A stretch of DNA of 5,434 nt, taken from the NCBI GenBank assembly GCA_900554495.1, contig USHR01000123.1, positions 1 through 5,434 of the forward strand, written 5' to 3'. The stretch comes from an uncultured Collinsella sp. GTDB lineage: Bacteria; Actinomycetota; Coriobacteriia; Coriobacteriales; Coriobacteriaceae. This document shows positions 1-4,596 of this stretch, one piece after another. Made by a program: the position numbers and the translations under genes. A model generated the notes under the pieces. The model was given only the letters and a program-made list of their open reading frames with translations, was not told the origin of the DNA and ran no database searches. Every line of letters starts with the position of its first letter. The first letter of the stretch is position 1.

Positions 1-184
1 CCGCCAAAAGCATGAGGAACAGTGCGGTGATGGCGCCGGCGATAGCAAAGACGCGATGACGATACACCTGATGTGTTATGCCAACAAGGAATCGCGGCAT
101 GGCGAAGAGCCTGCCACCCCTGGGATCCGCAACCGGCGCGGTCCGGGCGGCCGCGTGGCCGATATGTCGCTCGCGGGTACCCAT
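1..184 (-). CDS. N-terminus of a membrane-anchored protein, cut by the contig edge
   Basis: Reading the minus strand from an ATG at 184-182 gives 61 codons with no stop before the window ends, so this is a 5' fragment of a longer gene. The first ~44 residues are polar and rich in Arg and His. From about residue 45 there is a hydrophobic stretch (VFAIAGAITALFLMLLA) with basic residues (HQVYRHR) just before it, the pattern of a signal anchor or first membrane helix with the N-terminus in the cytoplasm. An AAAGGG ends 3 nt before the ATG, a short ribosome-site spacing. A second ATG at 100-98 (residue 29, MPRFLVG) has GGCAGG 9 nt upstream and is an equally possible start. The glucosidase gene lies upstream on the same strand, about 260 nt away, with two hairpins between. 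I do not recognise the family. An envelope or exported protein is the most that can be inferred. Confidence 0.55.
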   Translation of the reverse strand, partial: MGTRERHIGHAAARTAPVADPRGGRLFAMPRFLVGITHQVYRHRVFAIAGAITALFLMLLA

Positions 185-250
185 AGTCCCTTTAGTGTAC
201 CGACAGATGAGTCGAAAAAGCGGGCCGCATGTCCCAAAATCCGCAGACGG

Positions 251-288
251 CAAGGCGCCCGGAGAGCACATACTCGCCGGGCGCCTTG
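251..288 (-). terminator. GC-rich hairpin, terminator-like, without a U tract
   Basis: CAAGGCGCCCGG (251-262) and CCGGGCGCCTTG (277-288) are perfect 12-bp inverted arms. Inside the 14-nt loop, GAG (264-266) and CTC (273-275) can extend the stem across one A/G mismatch. It lies downstream of the glucosidase gene and upstream of the next minus-strand gene, where a terminator would be expected. Neither strand has a run of T after the stem, so it is not a classical intrinsic terminator. It may act with the palindrome at 338-451, or as an RNA 3'-end stabiliser. Confidence 0.5.
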
Positions 289-337
289 ATTAGGAGACTA
301 TGAGGATGAGCCCGCGAAATTCACAGCGGTCAGGCCC

Positions 338-451
338 GTCCCCTAAGGGCCTGAGGTGCTCAAGATTGGGAGCGACAAGCCCGACGAAGCGTACTTAGGT
401 ACGCGAGGAGGGTTGGAGCCCCAAGGTTGAGCGCCTCAGTGCCCTTAGGAC
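338..451. repeat. Long imperfect palindrome overlapping the glucosidase stop codon
   Basis: The left arm (338-363, containing CTAAGGGC, CTGAGG and GCTCAA) matches the reverse complement of the right arm (427-451) with one substitution and a few single-base gaps. Inside, the pairing continues imperfectly (364-388 against 405-426) to a perfect central hairpin, GCGTAC-TTAG-GTACGC at 389-404. The whole can fold into one ~110-nt stem-loop on either strand. A competing local hairpin also exists: CAGGCCC (331-337) with GGGCCTG (347-353). The TAA stop of the minus-strand glucosidase gene (447-445) sits inside the right arm. There is no T tract after the fold. It could be a 3'-end structure of the glucosidase mRNA or a dispersed palindromic repeat. 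I cannot tell which without genome-wide copies. Confidence 0.6.
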
Positions 452-1875
452 AGGTCCTCACCGTTCGTTTCGATGACATGCTTGTACCAGTCGAAGCTCT
501 TCTTTTTGGAACGCTTGAGGGTACCGTTGCCCGCATCGTCGCGATCCACATAGATAAAGCCGTAGCGCTTGGACATCTCGCCCGTGCCGGCAGACACCAG
601 GTCGATCGGGCCCCAGGTGGTGTAGCCCAGCAGGTCAACGCCGTCCTCGGTCACCGCGTCGCGCATGGTCTGGATGTGCTGACGCAGGTAGTCGATACGG
701 TAGTCGTCGTTGATGGAGCCATCCTCCTCGACAACATCCTTGGCGCCCAGACCGTTCTCGACCACAAACAGCGGCTTCTGATAACGGTCGTACAGGTCGT
801 TAAGGGTGATGCGGAAGCCCAGCGGATCGATGGCCCAGCCCCACTGGCTCTCCTGCAGGTAGGGATTCTTGGCGCCGGCGAAGGCGTTGCCCTGGGTGCG
901 CTCGACATCGGGGTTATCGGCACCGGCAGAGCAGCGGGTGCTGTAGTAGCTAAAGCTGATGAAGTCGACGGTGTTGGCGGCCAGGATCTCGCGGTCCTCG
1001 TCGGTCATGCCCACATCGATGCCTAGACGCTCGAGCTTCTTGACGGCATAGGCCGGGTAGTAGCCGCGGCTCTGGACGTCGACGAAGAAGTAGTTGTCCT
1101 GGTTATCGAGCTGCGCCTGGCGTACATCGCCCGGACGGCAGCTGTAGGGGTAGTAGCTACCTGCGGCGAGCATGCAGCCGATCTTGATCTCGGGGTCGAT
1201 CTCGTGAGCAATCTTGGTTGCCCAAGCGCTGGCGACGAGCTCGTTGTGGGCGGCCAGGTACTCGACGGCCTCCTTGTTCTCGCCCTCCTCAAAGACCAGG
1301 CCGGCACCCATAAACGGCAGGTGCAAGATCATATTGATCTCGTTAAAGGTGAGCCAGTACTTCACCAGGCCCTTGTAGCGGGTAAAGATCGTGGTCGCGA
1401 GATTCTTGTAGAAGTCGATGAGCTTGCGGTTGCGCCAGCCGCCGTACTCCTTGATGAGATGAATCGGGCAGTCGAAGTGCGTGATAGTCACGAGCGGCTC
1501 GATGCCGTGCGCCTGGCACTCGCGGAACACATCCTCGTAGAAGGCCAGGCCAGCCTCGTTGGGCTCGGTCTCGTCGCCGTTGGGGAAGATGCGGGTCCAA
1601 GCCAGGCTCATACGGAAGGTCTTAAAGCCCATCTCGGCAAAGAGAGCGATGTCCTCCTTGTAATGGTGGTAGAAATCGATGCCGGTCTGCGCGGGATAGT
1701 AATAGCCGTCCTCGAAGTCGAGCATTTTGCGCTGGCCAGAGACCACCGCATAGCGCTCGGGGCCGTGCGGAGCCACGTCCACGTTGGCAAGGCCGCGGCC
1801 GTCCACGTTGTAGGCGCCCTCGCACTGGTTGGCAGCCGTCGCGCCGCCCCACAGGAAGTCATTACGGAAAGCCAT
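445..1875 (-). CDS. 6-phospho-beta-glucosidase, glycoside hydrolase family 1
   Basis: This complete 476-residue protein has the usual length for bacterial GH1 phospho-glucosidases (BglA/AscB-like). It would hydrolyse 6-phospho-beta-glucosides, made by PTS uptake of cellobiose, arbutin, salicin and similar sugars, in the cytoplasm. The GH1 N-terminal signature is at residues 7-20 (FLWGGATAANQCEG). The acid/base glutamate is E179 in TFNEIN and the nucleophile is E373 in VVENG. Near the C-terminus S428, K436 and Y438 (VSAGTGEMSKRYGF) match the Ser-Lys-Tyr set that binds the 6-phosphate, which separates this group from plain beta-glucosidases. No signal peptide is seen. The start is backed by AAAGGA 7 nt upstream. 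No PTS component or BglG-type antiterminator is in the window, so the gene stands alone between hairpin-rich gaps. The exact sugar, and bglA versus ascB naming, cannot be settled from sequence alone. Confidence 0.93.
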   Translation of the reverse strand: MAFRNDFLWGGATAANQCEGAYNVDGRGLANVDVAPHGPERYAVVSGQRKMLDFEDGYYYPAQTGIDFYHHYKEDIALFAEMGFKTFRMSLAWTRIFPNGDETEPNEAGLAFYEDVFRECQAHGIEPLVTITHFDCPIHLIKEYGGWRNRKLIDFYKNLATTIFTRYKGLVKYWLTFNEINMILHLPFMGAGLVFEEGENKEAVEYLAAHNELVASAWATKIAHEIDPEIKIGCMLAAGSYYPYSCRPGDVRQAQLDNQDNYFFVDVQSRGYYPAYAVKKLERLGIDVGMTDEDREILAANTVDFISFSYYSTRCSAGADNPDVERTQGNAFAGAKNPYLQESQWGWAIDPLGFRITLNDLYDRYQKPLFVVENGLGAKDVVEEDGSINDDYRIDYLRQHIQTMRDAVTEDGVDLLGYTTWGPIDLVSAGTGEMSKRYGFIYVDRDDAGNGTLKRSKKKSFDWYKHVIETNGEDLS

Positions 1876-1910
1876 GCATCAATCCTTTCGCACGCTGTTG
1901 TCATAGGCTC

Positions 1911-1939
1911 AGTATCCCTGCAAACGGGGTATCGCTCAA
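1911..1939 (-). promoter_or_regulatory. Candidate promoter of the 6-phospho-beta-glucosidase gene
   Basis: On the minus strand TTGAGC (1939-1934) is followed after exactly 17 nt by GATACT (1916-1911). Each matches 4 of 6 bases of the sigma-70 boxes. The -10 box lies 35 nt before the ATG, leaving room for a short leader with the AAAGGA ribosome site. No clear operator palindrome is seen beside it. The match is modest and unproven. Confidence 0.4.
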
Positions 1940-2016
1940 CGGCAACGGCGCAGGCCGATACTTCTTTTCGCGCGCAGGTGCCCGGCAGCCGCCCCGTCTG
2001 ACACTTTTTGATACCC

Positions 2017-2065
2017 GCCTGTCCAAGCCGCCACAAAGGGGACAGGCACCTTTGTGGTGGCTTGG
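2017..2065. repeat. 17-bp hairpin whose loop pairs with its own flank
   Basis: CCAAGCC (2023-2029) plus CCACAAAGG (2031-2039) pair with CCTTTGTGG (2049-2057) plus GGCTTGG (2059-2065). The pair at 2030/2058 is G-T, a wobble in plus-strand RNA. The 9-nt loop holds most of GGACAGGC (2040-2047), which is the exact complement of GCCTGTCC at 2017-2024. Those 8 bases overlap the foot of the stem by only 2 nt, so in minus-strand RNA the loop could fold back on the 3' flank as a pseudoknot. No T tract follows on either strand. It lies between the DUF4867 and glucosidase genes. I recall similar ACAGGCACCTTTGTGG hairpins scattered in Collinsella-like genomes, but this is memory, not a search result. Confidence 0.65.
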
Positions 2066-2068
2066 GCC

Positions 2069-2213
2069 CGGTTTGTCTCAATCTGTAACAGTTAGACAGC
2101 CAAAATCGGGCCTGGTGTTACAGATCGAGATTTTTCGGGCGGCCCTCTACGGTTTGTCTCGATCTGTAACAGGTAGAGGCGATTTAGCCCGCTAGGTGTT
2201 ACAGATTGAGACA
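2069..2213. repeat. Two tandem inverted-repeat units with an 81-bp period
   Basis: A 17-nt motif, TGTCTCRATCTGTAACA, occurs four times: forward at 2074-2090 and 2155-2171, reversed at 2116-2130 (last two bases lost) and 2197-2213. Forward copies are 81 bp apart, and so are the reversed copies. Each forward/reversed pair encloses exactly 25 nt. The shared forward block extends to 23 bp (from CGGTTTGTCTC at 2069 and 2150) with a single A/G difference. Each unit can fold as a ~57-nt stem-loop. The array starts 7 nt past the DUF4867 stop codon, so it would lie in the 3' region of that transcript. Only the first unit is followed by TTTTT on the plus strand. It could be a dispersed palindromic repeat, a pair of 3'-end hairpins or a multi-site operator. 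Confidence 0.75.
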
Positions 2214-2220
2214 GAAGATT

Positions 2221-2865
2221 CTAGTCGCAGGCGATGTCGAGGTTCTTTCCGATGAGGCCCACGTAGCCGCCTTCGGCTGCCTTGGGGCTGTCAGCATGGC
2301 AGAGGACCCACTTGTCGGCCTTCCAGTAGCAGTAGCTGTCACCGGCGGCAGGCATGTCGGTTGCGGCCTCGGGGCGCGGACCGTTGGTACCGGCGGGCAG
2401 TGCCACCATCACCTGGAAGCCGCTTTCATCGACCATGCACGGCGTGTAGTGGAGCGTGGTGTTGAAGACCTCGACAACCTTGCCCGCCGGCACGCGGAAC
2501 GCCTTGACGAACGCGGTATCGAGCTTTCCGTCCTCGATCTCCCAGCGATGCGCCACGAGCAGGATAAAGTCGCGGGCGCCCAGGTTAAACTCACTCGCGC
2601 GGTGATACTCCAGACAGTTGAGTCGTGTGTTGTGGCCGTTGCACCAGCCGAGCTGGAAGGGGCAGCCGCCGTACATGAGCAGGCCGAGCGTGTCGGCGCC
2701 CTCAACCTGCTCGAGCTCGGGCGCGGAGGCCACGTATTTGCTGCCCTCGGGGATGGGCGTAGCCGCAAGTGCCTCGACGAGTGGAGCGGTCAGGCTGGAC
2801 GGAACGTCATCCCACACGCGGCCATAGGACTTGAACTCGGGATCAGAGACAGAGTAGATATGCAT
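2221..2865 (-). CDS. DUF4867 family protein, probably cupin-like, function unknown
   Basis: The 214-residue product resembles DUF4867 by its overall pattern: SDPEFKSYGRV near the start, YGGCPFQLGWCNGHN (65-79), LNCLEYHRASEFN (82-94), VPAGKVVEVFNTTLHYTPC (125-143) and VALPAGTN (154-161). No biochemical role is firmly known to me. H88 and E92 in EYHRASE and H139 in LHYTPC are spaced like cupin metal ligands, so a small metal-dependent sugar or acid enzyme is possible; that is inference. No signal peptide or membrane segment is seen. I place the start at ATG 2865-2863 because AGGAG lies 5 nt before it. An in-frame ATG at 2901 would add 12 residues, but it falls inside the probable promoter/operator and has no ribosome site. 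The gene stands between luxS, which has its own terminator, and the glucosidase, so it is probably transcribed alone. Confidence 0.8.
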   Translation of the reverse strand: MHIYSVSDPEFKSYGRVWDDVPSSLTAPLVEALAATPIPEGSKYVASAPELEQVEGADTLGLLMYGGCPFQLGWCNGHNTRLNCLEYHRASEFNLGARDFILLVAHRWEIEDGKLDTAFVKAFRVPAGKVVEVFNTTLHYTPCMVDESGFQVMVALPAGTNGPRPEAATDMPAAGDSYCYWKADKWVLCHADSPKAAEGGYVGLIGKNLDIACD

Positions 2866-2870
2866 GTTCA

Positions 2871-2875
2871 CTCCT
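2871..2875 (-). promoter_or_regulatory. Ribosome binding site that fixes the DUF4867 start
   Basis: On the minus strand AGGAG ends 5 nt before the ATG at 2865-2863. This favours the shorter 214-residue protein over a start 36 nt upstream. The shorter form also begins right at the family's usual N-terminus (MHIYSVSDPEF). Confidence 0.75.
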
Positions 2876-2899
2876 GTTTGTTTATGTGACAGTATGAAC

Positions 2900-2920
2900 A
2901 TTCTAGAACAATCTCGTTCT
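2900..2920 (-). promoter_or_regulatory. Candidate -10 box overlapped by an AGAAC-N6-GTTCT palindrome
   Basis: On the minus strand the palindrome AGAAC-GAGATT-GTTCT (2920-2905) runs directly into TAGAAT (2905-2900), a 5 of 6 match to a -10 box. A further GTTC follows (2898-2895). A dyad placed over the -35/-10 spacer is a common repressor site layout. The -35 region 17 nt upstream is poor, so the promoter may need an activator or be misplaced. The regulator cannot be named. Confidence 0.35.
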
Positions 2921-2939
2921 GTTTTGAGCGCTCGGCATG

Positions 2940-2970
2940 AAAAAGCGCCCCCGCAAGAGCGAGAGCACTT
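2940..2970 (-). terminator. Rho-independent terminator of luxS
   Basis: In minus-strand RNA AAGUGCUCUCGC (2970-2959) pairs with GCGGGGGCGCUU (2954-2943) across a UCUU loop. This is a 12-bp stem with three G-U pairs, and the run of U continues to 2940. It begins 30 nt past the luxS stop codon. It separates luxS from the DUF4867 gene. Confidence 0.8.
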
Positions 2971-3000
2971 CTAGTACAAACGCTATTCCTGTGAGGGCCT

Positions 3001-3489
3001 TTACGCCTGCTGATAGTGCAGGTGCTTCTCGTCGATATCGGCCAGGTCGCGGTCGAGGTAACGGCGCGCGAGCCAGTTAGCCATGGGAAGGTTCTGGTCC
3101 AGGTAGTTACCGCACTCCTCGGGAGCGGCACCGGGGACATCACCCTCAAAGTCGGCGACAAACTCGAACAGCTCACGCACGAGCGGCAGGATCTCCTCGC
3201 TCGTCACCTCGCCAAACACGACCAGGTAAAAGCCCGTGCGGCAGCCCATGGGGCCAAAGTAGACAATGCGGCCCGACCACTCGGCATGATTGCGAAGGAA
3301 CGTCGCGCCCAGGTGCTCGATGGTGTGGCACTCGGCGGTGTTCATGACCGGCTCCTTGTTGGGCGTGGTCAGGCGCAGGTCAAACGTGGTGACGGCAGCA
3401 CCGGTCGCCGGATCGCGGTCGATGCGGCTCACATACACGCCGGGCTCAAGCAGCAGATGGTCAACGGAAAAACTCGCGATGCGCTCCAT
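3001..3489 (-). CDS. luxS: S-ribosylhomocysteine lyase LuxS
   Basis: This complete 162-residue protein has the normal LuxS length. It cleaves S-ribosylhomocysteine to homocysteine and 4,5-dihydroxy-2,3-pentanedione, the precursor of the AI-2 signal, as part of methyl-cycle detoxification in the cytoplasm. The metal ligands are visible: H55 and H59 in HTIEH and C126 in EECGNY. E58 and C83 (GPMGCRTG) fit the catalytic acid/base pair, and R39 lies in the conserved TFDLR segment. The start has GAGG 7 nt upstream. The partner nucleosidase gene (pfs/mtn), which makes the substrate, is not in the window. Upstream on the same strand is a nucleoside hydrolase gene, 102 nt away across an inverted repeat. 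Downstream is a strong terminator, so luxS may be a single-gene transcript or the tail of the salvage operon. Confidence 0.97.
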   Translation of the reverse strand: MERIASFSVDHLLLEPGVYVSRIDRDPATGAAVTTFDLRLTTPNKEPVMNTAECHTIEHLGATFLRNHAEWSGRIVYFGPMGCRTGFYLVVFGEVTSEEILPLVRELFEFVADFEGDVPGAAPEECGNYLDQNLPMANWLARRYLDRDLADIDEKHLHYQQA

Positions 3490-3511
3490 GGCAGATCCTC
3501 TCGGTAGTCAA

Positions 3512-3583
3512 TTTGGGACGGGCCCTTTTAGCTGGTTCGAATGGTCGCACCAATCATAACAGTCAAAAAAGCCCCGTCCCAAA
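3512..3583. repeat. Inverted repeat between the nucleoside hydrolase gene and luxS
   Basis: TTTGGGACGGG (3512-3522) and CCCGTCCCAAA (3573-3583) are perfect 11-bp inverted arms. Beyond a small internal mismatch, CTTTT (3525-3529) can pair with AAAAG (3567-3571). The arms enclose about 50 nt. In minus-strand RNA the fold would start 8 nt after the hydrolase stop codon, and it ends 11 nt before the luxS ribosome site. A run of six U lies inside the fold rather than after it, so it is not a standard terminator. It may be an attenuator-like element, an mRNA 3'-end structure or a dispersed repeat. Confidence 0.5.
3553..3582 (-). promoter_or_regulatory. luxS: Candidate luxS promoter
   Basis: On the minus strand TTGGGA (3582-3577) and TATGAT (3558-3553) are 18 nt apart and match 4 and 5 of 6 bases of the sigma-70 boxes. 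A TTGACT at 3567-3562 is a better -35 box but has no convincing partner. The -35 box overlaps one arm of the inverted repeat at 3512-3583. Tentative. Confidence 0.3.
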
Positions 3584-3591
3584 AAGACAAC

Positions 3592-4566
3592 TTAGCCAAG
3601 GACACGGGCCATACGCGTCTTGAACTCGGACAGGAAGCGCGGAGCATCCACGGTCAGTGCCACAAGCGTGCTCTTGTCCGGATCGGACAGGCGGCGCTCA
3701 TCGCAGATGGTGCGACCGCGGTACTCGCCCAGCAGATCAACACGCAGGTTGCAGCCGAGCGCACCTACGAGCGTGGGGTCGATCGCCACGGCAACGGCCA
3801 GCGGATCGTGCAGCGCACAACCACCCAGGTAGGGTGCGTTCATCTCGTACGAGCCAATGTAGTGCTCGACCATGCTCGCAAATGCGCAGCCCGCCATGGT
3901 GCCCGAGCCCGTCCAGCCGGCAATGTCGCGGCGTGTGAGCACCACGCGATGCGTCACGTCCAGACCCACCATGGTGAGCTTACGGCCCGAGCGCAGCACC
4001 GCGTCGGCTGCCTCGGGGTCGCTCGCCATGTTGGCCTCGGCGCCCGCGCTCACGTTACCGGGCACGGTAAGGGCGCCGCCCATCACGACCACGCGGCCGA
4101 TGGACATCATCGCCGCCGCATCGCGCTCCAGGGCGAGCGCCAGGTTGGAGAGCGGGCCAGTCGCTACGTAGACCAGATCGGGACCATAGGTGCGCGCGGC
4201 ATCAATCAGATAATCGACCGCGGCGTTGCCGTCGGCCGAGGTCGCCCCCACCGGCTCGTAGGGCGACGCGGGCACGCTCGCGCCGCCGATGCCGTTCTTG
4301 CCGTGAATGAGCGCGGTGGACGCCGGCGGCGTATAGGGCTCAGTCGCCTGCAGAGGACGGTCGGCACCCAGGTACACCGGAACCTCGGGGCGACCCAGCA
4401 GATCGAGCACCGCCAGGCAGTTGTGCGCCGATTGCTCGACGCGCACGTTGCCAAAGCACGTGGTGATGCCCACGAGCTCCACCTCGGGGCTCGCGATGGC
4501 ATAGGCCAGCGCCATCGCATCGTCCACACCCATATCCAGATCAAGGATCAGCTTCTTGATTGCCAT
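3592..4566 (-). CDS. Nucleoside hydrolase, inosine-uridine preferring (IUNH) family
   Basis: The 324-residue length is normal for this family, which splits the N-glycosidic bond of ribonucleosides to free base and ribose using a bound calcium. The N-terminal aspartate cluster is present as D9, D11, D15 and D16 in LDLDMGVDDAMAL, with N40 in FGNV. T136 lies in VATGPLSNLALAL, N179 in GAEANMASDPEAA and the calcium aspartate D254 in ALHDPLAVAVAIDP. Two usual spots differ: the common DTDPG reads DLDMG, and HGxDG reads HGKNG (88-92). The metal set is kept, so activity is expected, but substrate choice (purine, pyrimidine or mixed; RihA, B or C type) cannot be read. No signal peptide is seen. The start has GGAG 7 nt upstream. 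The ribokinase gene ends 30 nt before this gene, and the pair makes a coherent ribose salvage operon. Confidence 0.93.
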   Translation of the reverse strand: MAIKKLILDLDMGVDDAMALAYAIASPEVELVGITTCFGNVRVEQSAHNCLAVLDLLGRPEVPVYLGADRPLQATEPYTPPASTALIHGKNGIGGASVPASPYEPVGATSADGNAAVDYLIDAARTYGPDLVYVATGPLSNLALALERDAAAMMSIGRVVVMGGALTVPGNVSAGAEANMASDPEAADAVLRSGRKLTMVGLDVTHRVVLTRRDIAGWTGSGTMAGCAFASMVEHYIGSYEMNAPYLGGCALHDPLAVAVAIDPTLVGALGCNLRVDLLGEYRGRTICDERRLSDPDKSTLVALTVDAPRFLSEFKTRMARVLG

Positions 4567-4596
4567 TGTTCTACTCCGCTTCTCCGTCTTTATCGT

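Noticed and set aside
56..289. Two overlapping plus-strand frames near the left edge
   Set aside because: Both are Arg-rich and patternless, and they end in or beside the 251-288 hairpin. The minus-strand frame over the same bases looks like a real signal anchor.
300..398. 32-codon plus-strand frame with AGGAG close upstream
   Set aside because: The codons run through the left half of the long palindrome and stop in its tetraloop. The SD spacing is too short for the first ATG, and the product looks random.
427..1026. 199-codon open frame on the plus strand
   Set aside because: It lies antisense inside the glucosidase gene, which has clear catalytic motifs. The plus frame has no recognisable domain and is open only because of the GC-rich codon pattern.
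1204..2001. 265-codon plus-strand frame
   Set aside because: Mostly antisense to the glucosidase gene, Val/Leu/Ala-rich with no family pattern. It also runs through the glucosidase promoter region.
2071..2136. Plus-strand intrinsic terminator formed by the first repeat unit and its TTTTT
   Set aside because: The stem and T run are suitable, but no plus-strand gene precedes it and the second unit lacks the T run. It is better described as part of the repeat array.
2069..2213. CRISPR-like array
   Set aside because: The repeats alternate in orientation, there are only two units, and the 25-nt spacers resemble each other. No cas gene is present.
2206..2889. 227-codon plus-strand frame
   Set aside because: It is the antisense shadow of the DUF4867 gene and starts inside the last copy of the repeat array.
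2866..2901. Longer DUF4867 start at the ATG at 2901-2899
   Set aside because: There is no ribosome site, it overlaps the probable promoter dyad, and the family-like N-terminus begins at the ATG at 2865.
3530..3552. tRNA-like 3' end (GGTTCGAA followed by GCACCA), possible att site
   Set aside because: The bases around TTCGAA do not form a T stem and there is no acceptor, D or anticodon arm upstream, so this is a chance likeness.
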